Source of the DNA: Bryobacterales bacterium
GTDB lineage: Bacteria; Acidobacteriota; Terriglobia; Bryobacterales; UBA6623
Length of the DNA: 64,000 nucleotides
Reading direction: 5' to 3'
Assembly: GCA_026713545.1 (NCBI GenBank)
Contig: JAPOOG010000045.1
Span: 29,316-93,315, forward strand
Shown here: positions 10,201 through 19,290 of the stretch, one piece after another
Position numbering within the stretch: position 1 is the first letter of the stretch
Layout of the letters: every line of letters starts with the position of its first letter
The notes under the pieces: generated by a model
What the model was told of the DNA's origin: nothing
Database searches by the model: none
Seen by the model: the letters and a program-made list of their open reading frames with translations, nothing else
Made by a program: the position numbers and the translations under genes

Positions 10201-10602
10201 GGCTCCTTAATTCTATCCGAAGGACTACCGCCCATCCGGCGTGGGTGCGGTTTGTTAGCCCCGGCCTTTCAATGACCTGAAAGCTCTACACACTTTCTTG
10301 AGGCATACTTCGCGGCGTGCGGCATGGGCCACCGGAGGAAGTTTGACCACTTCGTGGTGTCCGGCTTTTCACCGGGTACTTCGCCATTCGGGAGATTCCG
10401 CGGACCCTCGCCAACAGGAGTCAGGTCATTGCCGTTCTGCTCGTCGGCGGACTGCTTGCGGACTACGATACCGCTGGGAAGTTTACGATTCTCGGTTTTA
10501 CGGGCAGCTCGGCTTGCCGGCTACATCGACCACCTTCACAAGATCAAGGAACGGCTGAAGCGCATGGCGATGTAACACGCCGCGCTACGAACGTGTTCCC
10601 CG
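10201..10602 (+). other. 402-bp intergenic stretch with a possible decayed reading frame
   Basis: No intact gene. In one plus-strand frame about 10375-10510 reads like protein (RSQVIAVLLVGGLLADYDTA), and after a shift of frame the sequence up to the stop at 10573-10575 again looks coding (YIDHLHKIKERLKRMAM). This pattern fits a frameshifted remnant, but I do not recognise a family. The upstream ends of the divergent promoters may also lie here. Confidence 0.3.
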
Positions 10603-11193
10603 TCACCGGTCGGGCTCGGCTTCTTCTTTCTTCTCCGTCGGCTCCAGATCGGATGTGTCCCAACCCTTCTCGATGTTGACGTCTGGGAGCTTCGCCTGCA
10701 GTGCCTCGATCCCTTTGTCGGTCACTTTGGTTTGCCAGACATAGAGCTTTTTGAGATTCTCCAGGCTGGCGAGCTTCTTCAACCCGGCGTCGCTGATAGC
10801 TGTCCCGTACAGGTTCAGGTACGTCAGGGTCTTGAGGCCGGCAACGACCTCGAGCCCGGCGTCCGTCACCTTTGTTCTTTCAAGATGCAGGTACTCGATC
10901 GAGTCCATCCCTTTCAGGTGCTTCAGCCCCGCGTCGGTGACACTGGTCCCCCCGAGATGTACACGATACACTCCGGTAAGCTTCGGAAGCGGAGAAAGAT
11001 GTTCGTTTTTGGCGTCTTCGCGGATCAGGTGAAAGTCGACCTCGATCCGATCATCATTCGCTGCAATCTTTCGAACGGCGCCGCCGGATTCCTCGATCGA
11101 CTTTGCCGCTTGGTCGTGGGCCTCATCGGCTGACAGCATGCTGCCGCTGAAAGCGGGTATCAACAGCAGCCAGACCGCAATGATTTTGTTCAT
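10603..11193 (-). CDS. Secreted leucine-rich-repeat protein
   Basis: 196 aa from the ATG at 11193, which is preceded by a good GGAGGA Shine-Dalgarno and gives the signal peptide MNKIIAVWLLLIPAFSGSML. Four to five repeats of the 24-residue bacterial LRR type follow, each with a T-x-V/I-T/S-D-A-G-L core (SVTDAGLKHLKGM, KVTDAGLEVVAGL, AISDAGLKKLASL, KVTDKGIEAL). Proteins of this pattern are abundant in Planctomycetes and Acidobacteria and are taken to be periplasmic binding modules; no ligand is known. A Glu/Lys-rich tail ends the protein. It is monocistronic as far as can be seen. Confidence 0.82.
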   Translation of the reverse strand: MNKIIAVWLLLIPAFSGSMLSADEAHDQAAKSIEESGGAVRKIAANDDRIEVDFHLIREDAKNEHLSPLPKLTGVYRVHLGGTSVTDAGLKHLKGMDSIEYLHLERTKVTDAGLEVVAGLKTLTYLNLYGTAISDAGLKKLASLENLKKLYVWQTKVTDKGIEALQAKLPDVNIEKGWDTSDLEPTEKKEEAEPDR

Positions 11194-11717
11194 TGAAATC
11201 CTCCACTGAAGGAAGCCGGATGGCTTCAAGGAATTTGCCAGTGAAGAATATAGCGGGCCGCGCCCATCGATTCAAGCCCGGGCGGTAATCCAGATCCGTC
11301 CATGGTCCGTGATGCCTGCGTTCCGGCAGTGGTAGTTCCAGCGCTGTACGGTCAACATGAATAAGAAGACACTCCGCTCCCTCGCTCCCCTATCTGACGC
11401 CGCATCGGAGCGCTAGGGGGGAAATCCGCGCGATCTGTACCGGGCCTTCTCTCAAAAAAGTGCTATTTTCAATCACCGGAAGTGCGCAATTTGGGGTTGC
11501 CATTGACAGGCGGTTGTGGCTTCCGGTGAATGGCCTATGCCACGACGGGCAGAATGGCCGCGATTCGAGATGTGTGGCGTGGGCGTCTGCAGATTGCGGC
11601 AACAGGCCTCCGGCTCGGCAGGAAGGGAAAGGATTTTTGCGAGACCCGAGACACGAATCACGGCCACGAAGGCCTACCTGATCCTTGCGTGTAAGAGCGT
11701 AGGACGTAAGCTCAGCG
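11194..11717. other. Intergenic stretch, no gene seen
   Basis: About 520 bp between two minus-strand genes. It contains a single ACACGAATCACGGCC word near 11650, part of a short motif that recurs in the window's gaps, and otherwise no supported coding region, RNA or terminator. Confidence 0.5.
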
Positions 11718-12905
11718 TTACGCGTCCTCGGGCCACATTGACAAGTCCCAGCGGGAGGCACCCATGTGATATCGCTGGTGCCACGGCAGGCCATGCGCGG
11801 CCCACTCCGGCTTTCTGGGCCCGAAGTAATACGCCGTGACAATCGTCCCATCATCGAGTTGAACGCTGGACGGATAACCGGCGTCCGTTTTGTGCCAGTC
11901 GTAGGCCGGTGTGGAGAGCAGAGTTACAGGATACGACCAGCTATCGCCACCGTTGCTGCTCATCCGAAGCACGATGCCGAACAGACCGGGGATGCGGCTC
12001 GTGAAGGAGCACAGCAGGCGGCCGTCGGATAGTTCGAGCAGGTGAGCGTTCTCCTGGCCTTGCGGCGAGAGCAGTTTTGGTTCGGACCAGGACCGGCCCT
12101 CGTCCTCCGATCTGAGCAGGACTTCGCCGGAACCGTGCGGAAGTACCTCGTCCATTCTGTCGACGCAGTTGGTGCGCCCCACCGCCAGCCATACGCCGTC
12201 ACTGCGGCGTAGAACAAAAGTTTCGCCGATGCCAGTGGCGACCGGGCGTGGATGATCCCAGGTCCGGCCGCCATCGTCGCTGAAATTGACAGACGAACGA
12301 GAGCGTCTCGGTTTCGTGCTGACGCCAATATAGGTCGAGCAAACGAGTCGTCCGTCGGGAAGCGGAAGGATGTCGCCATGCGGTACCTCGCTTAGATCGG
12401 GCAAGGTACGTTGCCACGTGTGTCCCTGGTCCTTGGAAATGCAGCACTGCGTTGGCAGAAAAGGCCTCTTTTGCCCCTCGTGGTAACCGCTGACGAGAGC
12501 GACAAGCTCGCCGGCGGCGTTCAAGCCCACAGCGTGATTCATCCGGATCGCGTTGGGCTCCTCCGGATGGTCGGTGACTTGGCTGCGGAAACTCCAGCTC
12601 ACTCCACCGTCTTTGCTGATCCAAAGCTCGATATCGCTGTTACTGCCGAAACCGTGACTTGGATGGTTGTATACGGCAGCCGCAAGTTCGCCGCCGGGTA
12701 GTTTCGTGAGATTCGGCCAGAGCCCCTTGTTGTCGATGCCCACGTAGAACTCCGCCCCCGGCAGCAGTTGACAGCCGTTGAGTCCGCCAGCCGAGTAGGC
12801 CCGGCCGGCGGCGCTTGCGGATGCTGTGTTGCCGAGGAAGAGAGGAGTAGCCAACGCAGTGGGAGCATGTTGAAGCAATCGACGGCGGTTGATGCGATGG
12901 GTCAT
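11718..12905 (-). CDS. Tat-exported sialidase-like (BNR/Asp-box) protein
   Basis: 395 aa from the ATG at 12905; the start is chosen because MTHRINRRRLLQHAPTALAT is a twin-arginine signal. The body is a six-bladed-propeller type with five Asp boxes of the form S-x-D/N-x-G-x-S/T-W: SKDGGVSW, SKDQGHTW, SDDGGRTW, SEDEGRSW and SSNGGDSW. The Arg-triad of true sialidases is plausible (RMNHAVG and others) but cannot be verified by eye. Homologues in Planctomycetes and Acidobacteria are called exo-alpha-sialidase or BNR-repeat glycosidase; the real substrate is uncertain. Divergent from the M48 protease gene. Confidence 0.82.
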   Translation of the reverse strand: MTHRINRRRLLQHAPTALATPLFLGNTASASAAGRAYSAGGLNGCQLLPGAEFYVGIDNKGLWPNLTKLPGGELAAAVYNHPSHGFGSNSDIELWISKDGGVSWSFRSQVTDHPEEPNAIRMNHAVGLNAAGELVALVSGYHEGQKRPFLPTQCCISKDQGHTWQRTLPDLSEVPHGDILPLPDGRLVCSTYIGVSTKPRRSRSSVNFSDDGGRTWDHPRPVATGIGETFVLRRSDGVWLAVGRTNCVDRMDEVLPHGSGEVLLRSEDEGRSWSEPKLLSPQGQENAHLLELSDGRLLCSFTSRIPGLFGIVLRMSSNGGDSWSYPVTLLSTPAYDWHKTDAGYPSSVQLDDGTIVTAYYFGPRKPEWAAHGLPWHQRYHMGASRWDLSMWPEDA

Positions 12906-13325
12906 GTCGGGTACCGTTCCGTTGAGCGTGAATGCTTGGAAACACAAATATACTAGGACTTGCGGAAGCAGTGAACAACAAACGCGAATCGAGACTAACG
13001 CAGGAAGTGAGCGAAGGAGCACTCTGAAAGAGGAGAAAGTTCCCCGATCTCTTGGCTATGGATCGCCAGCGCGTTTCAAGCTGTCTCCGTTTCATGTGGG
13101 AGCTTCTGTTCCTGCTCGTAACGCCCGAAGAAGGTCAGCGTGAGCGGAATCGGCTTCTCCTCTACTTTCCAAAGGCGGAACTCGGTTGCCTAAACGTTCC
13201 AAGCATCTCCTCGTCAATGCCCCAAGGGGATGAGCTGGGTAGCTCGAAAGTTGTACCGAAATTCACGGCGCTTACGTCCCATAGAGCATCAGGACAGGTG
13301 CTCCCCCAGGAGGAGGGTTAATCAA
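12906..13325. other. Divergent intergenic region
   Basis: 420 bp between the divergently transcribed sialidase-like and M48 protease genes. It must hold both promoters, but I could not assign boxes with confidence. The last bases before 13326 form a strong Shine-Dalgarno (GGAGGAGGG). Confidence 0.5.
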
Positions 13326-14351
13326 ATGCGCAGGTTCATCACGATTTTGCTGGTATCGCTGTTGGCTTTTCCGTCCAGCGGCTTGGCGGTCTTCGACCCT
13401 TCAAAAAACGAGAAGCACGATGTGTCGGCGATTGGTGAAAGGGACGTTGACGGCGCTGTCAACTTTTACTCGCTCGAAAAGGAGATCGCTCTCGGCAAGC
13501 AGCTTGCCGAGGACGTCGAGCGTCACTCGAAGATCGTCGATGACCCGGTGATCAGCGAGTATGTCAATCGTGTTGCACAGAACATTGCGCGGAATTCGGA
13601 TCTCCAGGTCCCGCTTTACGTAAAGGTTGTCGATAGCGACGAAGTGAACGCCTTCGCGCTGCCCGGAGGATATTTTTTCGTCAATACCGGTCTGGTTCAC
13701 CTGGCGGAGAGCGAAGCGGAGTTGGCCGGTGTGATGGCGCACGAGATTGCCCACATTGCGGCCCGCCACGGCACACGACAAGCTTCCAAAGGTCAGATTG
13801 CGAATCTGGCGACGATCCCATTGGTCTTCCTCGGAGGGGGCTGGGCGGCATACGGGATCAAGCAGGCGGCCAATTTCATCATTCCGGTCACCTTCCTGAA
13901 GTTCTCGCGGAACTTCGAGAAGGAAGCCGATTTACTCGGGATGCAATACCTCTGGAAGTCCGGCTACGACCCTACGGCGATGATTACCTTCTTCGAGCGG
14001 CTCCAGTCGCAGAAAAAGAAGAAATCCGGCCGCGGTTTCTCCGCGCTGTTCCGAAGCCACCCGCTGACGGAGAAGAGGATCGAGTTGGCCCAGGAGGCGA
14101 TCGATCAGATTCTGCCGGCCAGGCCCGAATATGCGCTGGGGGGCAGCGAGTTCACTCGTGTCAAGGAAGCACTGATGATCTTGACCTCGAGCACGAGCCG
14201 CCAGGAGAAAGACCCCAACCGGCCGACGCTCAGGAGGAGCGCTCCGGACGATGAGATCCCCGTCAACGCCGAACCGATCCCTGAAAACGGGGAAGAGGAC
14301 GAGCGTCCGAAGCTCGAACGGAAGCACGATGTGATGGCCGATAGCGTTTAG
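13326..14351 (+). CDS. M48 family zinc metalloprotease (BepA/Oma1-like)
   Basis: 341 aa from the ATG at 13326, which follows a GGAGGAGGG ribosome site and gives a signal peptide (MRRFITILLVSLLAFPSSGL). The zinc motif is H139-E-x-x-H143 in VMAHEIAHIAARHG, with the third ligand Glu in the downstream NFEKEADLLG helix. Family members degrade misfolded outer-membrane proteins in the periplasm. Between the two metal sites is a hydrophobic segment (GWAAYGIKQAANFIIPV) that may dock to membrane. The last 60 residues are charged and disordered-looking. No TPR repeats follow, unlike BepA, so this is the shorter form. Confidence 0.9.
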   Translation: MRRFITILLVSLLAFPSSGLAVFDPSKNEKHDVSAIGERDVDGAVNFYSLEKEIALGKQLAEDVERHSKIVDDPVISEYVNRVAQNIARNSDLQVPLYVKVVDSDEVNAFALPGGYFFVNTGLVHLAESEAELAGVMAHEIAHIAARHGTRQASKGQIANLATIPLVFLGGGWAAYGIKQAANFIIPVTFLKFSRNFEKEADLLGMQYLWKSGYDPTAMITFFERLQSQKKKKSGRGFSALFRSHPLTEKRIELAQEAIDQILPARPEYALGGSEFTRVKEALMILTSSTSRQEKDPNRPTLRRSAPDDEIPVNAEPIPENGEEDERPKLERKHDVMADSV

Positions 14352-14768
14352 CAACTCGTGAAGCAAGTCCCATGGACGGGGCGGCGGGCTGTTGCGGTCG
14401 CTCGCCGCTGCGTTTCGGCAGCGTCCAGGCGTTGCGTCATCAGCCCAGGTCGCGGAACGCCGGTTGTGTGACTGTCACTACGGGCTGTTGGGGCTCGCAG
14501 CAGCCTTGCCTCCGGCACGTTGAACCGTGACCCTTCCGTTTCGCGCCACAGTTGATCATTGGGAGCTTCATCAGGATCGGCGCGCCCCCCGTTTTCATGG
14601 TTTCGACAGCATTTGCAGCTTTGCAATTTCGGCGTCTACCTTCGTGCCGCAGCGATAGGCGATGCGGTGCTCTACTTGTCGGGGGCACTGGCCACCCTCC
14701 AAACCAGGGTATTTCTAAAGAAGCGCCGGTCTGGAGGACGCGCTCGCATCGCCAGACGGGAATCAAAG
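14352..14768. other. Intergenic stretch, no gene seen
   Basis: 417 bp downstream of two convergent genes. Short frames exist on both strands but none has family-like composition or a ribosome site. No hairpin with a T-tract was seen. Confidence 0.45.
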
Positions 14769-15038
14769 CTACTTGCGACCGCAATCAATGCTGTCGGGAG
14801 GCGTATTCGTGCACTGAATGCTTTCCGTCATCCCCGAGGAGATCGGCGCGCAAGCAACGTCGGTGGCCGTCCGGACTGCTTCTTCTTCCGTCGGAGCCGA
14901 AGACGTCGAGCAGTTCTGCTGTCCGTTGTAGGTGATGCACACCTCACAGGAATACTGACTCAGACCTACGGTCGAGTAGATCAGCACACCGAGCACGACA
15001 AGCCCGAATACGAGCCCTGCCAGAGCGGGTTTCGACAT
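14769..15038 (-). CDS. Small membrane-anchored cysteine-rich protein
   Basis: 89 aa. One N-terminal transmembrane helix (ALAGLVFGLVVLGVLIYS) is followed by a short exported domain with six cysteines (CEVC, NCS, ACA, QCT, DCG). Their spacing suggests disulfides or a metal site outside the cytoplasm. The start at 15038 is supported by a TATAAT box at 15050-15055, so close that the mRNA would have almost no leader. I do not recognise a named family. It is divergent from the HAD phosphatase gene. Confidence 0.7.
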   Translation of the reverse strand: MSKPALAGLVFGLVVLGVLIYSTVGLSQYSCEVCITYNGQQNCSTSSAPTEEEAVRTATDVACAPISSGMTESIQCTNTPPDSIDCGRK

Positions 15039-15049
15039 GAGAACTCGTC

Positions 15050-15055
15050 ATTATA
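15050..15055 (-). promoter_or_regulatory. Consensus -10 box for the small Cys-rich protein
   Basis: TATAAT read on the minus strand, 11 bases upstream of the ATG at 15038. A transcript starting about 7 nt downstream would have a leader of only a few bases, so this gene may be effectively leaderless. No clear -35 box is visible. Confidence 0.45.
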
Positions 15056-15099
15056 GAGGACGCTGTGCTCTCAGCCGATTCACCGTCTTACGATGAGTG

Positions 15100-15759
15100 A
15101 TGGTGGCCCCGACCGACATACTCTTCGACTTCGATTACACCTTGGCGGACTCCTCCGATGCCGTCGTGGAGTGCGTTCGTGTGGCCTTTGAGAAGATGAA
15201 GTTGCCAACCGTGCCTGCCGATCAGGTTCGGCGCACCATCGGTCTGTCCCTTCCGGAGACGTTCCGAGTTCTGTCGGGCTTGGACGGAACCGATCAGGTC
15301 GAGGAGTTTCGGTCCCACTTCCGAGCGAGGTCGAACGAGATCATGGTCGACTGGACACACTTCCTGCCAGACATACCGGAGACGATCCGCGAACTTGTTC
15401 GGCGCGGGTTCAGACTCGGTATCGTCTCGACGAAGTACCGCTTCCGCATCCGGGAGACTCTCGGCCGTGATGGCCTGCTCGGCCTGTTCGAGGTCATCGT
15501 CGGCGGGGACGACGTGTCGAACTACAAGCCCGATCCCGATGGACTTCTGATTGCAGCGCGGCAACTTTCGCTGAACGTCGAGCAACTTGTCTACGTCGGA
15601 GACAGCCTTACTGACGCAGAAACGGCCAAACGCGCCGGCATGCCTTTCGTCGGCGTCACCACGGGGTGTACAACCCGCGAAGAGTTCGCCGAGTACCAGC
15701 CACAGATCGTTCTCGAAAGGCTGATGGATCTGCTTGACTATCTGGCTTGTCGCCGTTGA
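15100..15759 (+). CDS. HAD-superfamily phosphatase (phosphoglycolate-phosphatase-like)
   Basis: About 219 aa; the start is ATG 15100 or the GTG just before it. HAD motif I is FDFDYTLADSS (nucleophile and general acid Asp), motif II is the Ser in IVSTK, motif III the Lys in YKPDPDG, and motif IV is GDSLTDAETAKRAG. The helical C1 cap lies between motifs I and II. These features place it with the Gph/pyrophosphatase PpaX group that dephosphorylates small metabolites; the substrate cannot be deduced. It stands alone, with a 440-bp gap before the next plus-strand gene. Confidence 0.9.
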   Translation: MVAPTDILFDFDYTLADSSDAVVECVRVAFEKMKLPTVPADQVRRTIGLSLPETFRVLSGLDGTDQVEEFRSHFRARSNEIMVDWTHFLPDIPETIRELVRRGFRLGIVSTKYRFRIRETLGRDGLLGLFEVIVGGDDVSNYKPDPDGLLIAARQLSLNVEQLVYVGDSLTDAETAKRAGMPFVGVTTGCTTREEFAEYQPQIVLERLMDLLDYLACRR

Positions 15760-16009
15760 AGCGTCTCGACTCGTCTGCTCTCGTCTGAATCCCTTCCGTA
15801 AACCGGAGTTATCAACGGATCGTGGCTCCGTGATGAAACAGGAAGGGCCGTGACGATGCTCAGTTGAACATCGCGATCAATCCGGCAATGTGGGCATCCC
15901 GGTCAGTACTGTGACTGCAAGTCCGAGTGCTGATGAAGAAGTCAAGAACCTCAGCGTTCCTGAAATCTGGAATCCGCCTGAGGCCTTGACAGGAGCACTG
16001 TTAGGGTTA

Positions 16010-16196
16010 ACCTGCGTTTCTATCAGGTGGCGAGGTGGAGTGCGGGAGAGGATCGTCAGGACGAGGCGCAAGCCGCTCGGCGCATGCAGTTGCACTTGAA
16101 AGTACATCGAGCACGCCGGGCAAGCGCAACGAAGTCATGTCGGTCGTATCGCGTGCTTCATATGTCATGTGGTGGGAAGTGCGGGTTAAGATATCT
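16010..16196 (+). repeat. Intergenic element, copy C
   Basis: About 187 bp. The left end reads TTAACCTGCGTTTC and the right end GAAGTGCGGGTTAA, which is the inverted complement with one or two differences. Inside are CAGGTGGCGAGGTGGAGTGC, GAGGCGCAAGCCGCTCGGCG, AAGTACATCGAGCACG and GCAAGCGCAACGAAGTCATG, all shared in order with copy F. It ends 2 bp before the ATG of the VOC gene. The rest of the 15760-16009 gap shows nothing I can name. Confidence 0.75.
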
Positions 16197-16198
16197 CC

Positions 16199-16681
16199 AT
16201 GGCAGTAAAAGCAGTCCCGGATGGATACCACACCGTTACTCCTTACCTCATCGTCGACGGTGCAGCCGAGGCGCTGGAGTTCTATAAGAATGCTTTTGGA
16301 GCAACAGAAAAGCTGAGGCTCGACATGCCGGACGGCAGCAAGATCGGGCATGCGGAAATCGTGATCGGTGACTCGACGGTCATGATTGCAGACGAGTTCC
16401 CGGAGTTGGACGCCTTGGGGCCGAAGTCTCGGGGCGGCACGACGGTTTCACTGTGTGTCTACTTCGACAACGTCGACGAAAGTTTCGCTCGTGCAGTCGA
16501 GACAGGCGCGACGGTCGTAAGGCCGATCCAGAACCAGTTCTACGGGGATAGGTCAGGAACGTTGCTGGACCCATACGGCCATATGTGGACGATTGCGACC
16601 AATGTCGAGGACGTCCCTCCGGAGGAACTCGAGAGGCGCATGGCCGAGGCCATGCAGCAGGGCGATCCTGAGGGGGAATAG
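16199..16681 (+). CDS. VOC-superfamily (glyoxalase/PhnB-like) protein
   Basis: 160 aa. Begins with the PhnB-type N-terminus (VPDGYHTVTPYLIVDGAAEA, LEFYKNAFGATE) and contains two beta-alpha-beta-beta-beta modules, with DGSKIGHAEIVIGDS in the first and DRSGTLLDPYGHMWTIAT in the second. The second-module DPYGHMW with its metal-type His/Glu positions is well conserved. Homologues are mostly uncharacterised, sometimes called glyoxalase or extradiol-dioxygenase-like. The C-terminal tail (EELERRMAEAMQ) is typical of this subgroup. The ATG lies only 2 bp after repeat copy C, so the repeat must supply or contain its promoter and leader. Confidence 0.9.
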   Translation: MAVKAVPDGYHTVTPYLIVDGAAEALEFYKNAFGATEKLRLDMPDGSKIGHAEIVIGDSTVMIADEFPELDALGPKSRGGTTVSLCVYFDNVDESFARAVETGATVVRPIQNQFYGDRSGTLLDPYGHMWTIATNVEDVPPEELERRMAEAMQQGDPEGE

Positions 16682-17528
16682 CTCGCGCTGGCAATTGCGC
16701 AGTCTGCTGCAATTCGCAGCTGACACCGCGACACCCTGCCTGATGTTGCCGATTGGGCGCGGGGAACGTGAAGGGCTCTCGCACGCATAGTGTCAGTGCG
16801 TTTCCCCCAACCGAAGGGCGCACAGCGGCTAACCAACCTTCGGGGACATTGAAGGGAAGGAAACGAGATCGATCTTGGTCAGCTCGAAAACATGAACGGC
16901 AATCGTGTCGATGATGACGAATAAGCTCAGCGACGCGAACGGTTCCTCTTTTTCGCAATCGGTCTTACAGCGCGTGGTGGAAGTCCCGTGATACGAAGGA
17001 AAAAGCGAGGCGGGCTTCTACGGAAGCTCTGCGCGAAGTGAGGAGAAAGGCGATCTGGGTCGATCTCCTCCTTGCGAAGAAAAAAGCCAACGACAAAGCC
17101 GACAGCCTTAGGCGGTCGCCTCCGTGGTCACGCAAGGCAGCGATCTCGGAACTGCCGTTGGAACAATAAAACGTCAGTCGCCCAAAGGGTTACACGCGGC
17201 TTCCGGCCTACGAAGAAAAACGAAGAGAGCACGGTGCCGCGCTCCTGGAGCGAACACATGTTACTCCCTCGGCCCCGCGGTGCGTAACGCCGCTCGTGTG
17301 ATTTGCGCTACGGCTGTTAACCAGCCCCCCGCTGGAGTTCGGCGAGACCGCCGCAATATTGCCGCAGATCGGGGTCGGGGAGATCGAAGGAGGATGCAGC
17401 CCTCAAGCGATCCAGCGAGGGTCACTGCCGCCGATAAAAACTGCTACAAGGCGGATCAGGTGATGTTCAGGCACGGCGTAATTGGGGATGAACTTCTTGG
17501 TCCGCGTCTGGCTCTCTCGGAAGTGCCT
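16682..17528. other. 847-bp gap, no supported gene
   Basis: A long stretch between the VOC gene and the sulfatase stop. Several short frames exist but have shadow-like composition (Arg/Pro-rich, no motif). The low density suggests eroded sequence, in keeping with the sulfatase relics nearby, yet no recognisable relic is seen here. Confidence 0.45.
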
Positions 17529-18986
17529 TCAACGGCTCCTGCCTTTGGACCGTAGATCGGCGAATGCCTTCTCCAGTCGCTCCGCCACCTCGGCGTGCTG
17601 AGCAATGACATTTGTGCGCTCCCCGATATCGGCAGACAAGTCAAAAAGCTGGTAGGGCTTTCCAAATGGCGCCCCAACAGGCTTCTCCCGGCCGCCCGAC
17701 CCGTTGCCGAGCACGAGCTTCCACTTGCCCTCGCGGACCGCGAACATCCCCCTCGACGAATGGTGAATCACCGGTGCGCGGGGCGTCTTCTTCCGGCTGC
17801 CCTTGATCTGCTTCAGGAAGCTGAAGCTGTCTTCCGCCGCCTCATCCGGCAGGTTTTCTCCCAGGATCTCCGATACCGTACTGAAGAAATCCGTCAGGCA
17901 GATCGTGTCTGCGGTTTTCGAGCCCGGCTGGATCCTCCCCGGCCAGCGAGCAAAAAAAGGTACGTGATGCCCGGCTTCCCAGATATCGGCCTTCGTGCCG
18001 CGGAAGACGTAGTTGGCCCGGTGGCGGTCGGAGCGGTAGGCCTGGATCGTCTCATCGTCCACGTGGTCTACGTTGTCGCTGCGATCCAGTCTGTACATGA
18101 ACGAGCCATTGTCGCTGGTATAGATCACGAGCGTGTTGTCTGCGGCCCCAGAATCGTCCAAGGATTTGAGAACGTCGCCGACCGTGGCGTCCACCTGGGC
18201 CACGAAGTCGCCGTACGGACCACCGGTCGTGCGGTCGCGGAAGCGCCGGTGGGGTAATACCGGCTTGTGTGGCGCTGTCAGCGCCAGGTAAAGGAAGAAC
18301 GGCTGATTCACTGCCGCCTGCTGCTTGATGTAGCGGACGGCCTCGAAAGCGAGATCGTCGAGAACGTTCTCCATGATCAGGTCCGATTGGCGCTCGCCGT
18401 GCCGTAGAAAAGCCGGGAACTTCTGAGCCGGTTGCGTTACCAGGGGGAATCTCTCGATCGCGCCGTCTCGGATGTAAATGTATGGCGGAAAGTCCAGTGA
18501 TGCCGGAATGATGAAGGAATACTTGAATCCTCGCGTGTGCGGCCCGTCAGAAACGGGCTTCGAGAAGTCGAAGGAGCCGTCCGCGGTCTTGGCGAAACCT
18601 AGTCCCAGGTGCCACTTGCCGACCATCCCCGTGTGGTAGCCATGTCGCTGTAGGAACGACGCCACAGTCTGTCGTCCCGGCTCGATCAGGGCCTCGCCAT
18701 AGCCGTTGAGAACACCCCGTTTCAGCCGCGTGCGCCAGGCGTAGCGGCCCGTGAGGAGGCCGTAGCGTGTTGGGGTGCAGACGGCCGAGGGCGTATGGGC
18801 GTCGGTGAACGTGATCCCCTGAGTGGCAAGACGGTTCAGGTGGGGCGTCGGGATATGTGAGTCCGGATTCAACGCTTGCACATCGCCGTAGCCCATATCG
18901 TCCGCCAGGATGAAGACGATGTTCGGAGGCGCGCCGGGGAGGGGAAGCAGCGCGAGTGCCAAGATAACGGTGAGTCGGACCAGCAT
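17529..18986 (-). CDS. Secreted arylsulfatase (type I, formylglycine)
   Basis: 485 aa with a signal peptide (MLVRLTVILALALLPLPGAP). It starts with PNIVFILADDMGYGD, giving the paired metal-binding Asp residues. The sulfatase signature is CTPTRYGLLTGRY, with Cys70 to be converted to formylglycine. Downstream KWHLG, APHKPVLPH, SDNGS and the DIWEAGHHVPFFARWPG block complete the active site. It should hydrolyse sulfate esters, probably of polysaccharides or glycans, in the periplasm; no formylglycine-generating enzyme is seen in the window. Two decayed relics of closely similar genes occur at 19050-19190 and 23664-23775. Confidence 0.94.
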   Translation of the reverse strand: MLVRLTVILALALLPLPGAPPNIVFILADDMGYGDVQALNPDSHIPTPHLNRLATQGITFTDAHTPSAVCTPTRYGLLTGRYAWRTRLKRGVLNGYGEALIEPGRQTVASFLQRHGYHTGMVGKWHLGLGFAKTADGSFDFSKPVSDGPHTRGFKYSFIIPASLDFPPYIYIRDGAIERFPLVTQPAQKFPAFLRHGERQSDLIMENVLDDLAFEAVRYIKQQAAVNQPFFLYLALTAPHKPVLPHRRFRDRTTGGPYGDFVAQVDATVGDVLKSLDDSGAADNTLVIYTSDNGSFMYRLDRSDNVDHVDDETIQAYRSDRHRANYVFRGTKADIWEAGHHVPFFARWPGRIQPGSKTADTICLTDFFSTVSEILGENLPDEAAEDSFSFLKQIKGSRKKTPRAPVIHHSSRGMFAVREGKWKLVLGNGSGGREKPVGAPFGKPYQLFDLSADIGERTNVIAQHAEVAERLEKAFADLRSKGRSR

Positions 18987-19049
18987 GGCCCACCATTATG
19001 GAGGATCGGCGCCCCACAGTCTTTTCCTAGGTACCCGATTCCTTACCGA

Positions 19050-19190
19050 TCACACGCTTTCACTTGCCCTTGCAAATCGTGAACATCCCGCTGGAAGAAT
19101 GGTGAATCACCGGGGCGCGGGCGTCTTCGGCTTGCCGCCCGTGGTTTGCCAGACGGATTTCTTCGGTACGGTATCGGAGACAGTATCAAG
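19050..19190. pseudogene. Scrambled sulfatase relic
   Basis: Two pieces of a sulfatase gene like that at 17529-18986. About 19057-19135, minus strand, encodes APVIHHSSSGMFTICKGK, matching APVIHHSSRGMFAVREGKWK of the intact protein. About 19143-19185, plus strand, encodes VCQTDFFGTVSETV, matching ICLTDFFSTVSEIL. In the intact gene the two lie on the same strand, so one piece has been inverted. There is no open frame through the region. Confidence 0.75.
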
Positions 19191-19290
19191 GGTTGCTTCG
19201 TCAATGGAGAAGGTCTTCGAGGGCATGGAGAAGCTGGTTCTTCCTGGTTCAAGTCAACAGCACGTTTCCGCGAGTACACTGGAGGCGGCG

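Noticed and set aside
15877..16107. A 76-codon minus-strand frame running into repeat copy C
   Set aside because: About half of it is repeat sequence and the remainder has no ribosome site or homology signal, though SALGLAVTVLTG looks hydrophobic.
17124..17555. A 143-codon plus-strand frame in the gap before the sulfatase
   Set aside because: It overlaps the sulfatase C-terminus in antisense and has random-looking composition.
18910..19290. A long upstream extension of the polysaccharide deacetylase gene
   Set aside because: It is open through the sulfatase end and relic by chance; the lipobox signal and GGAGG at 19291 define the true start.
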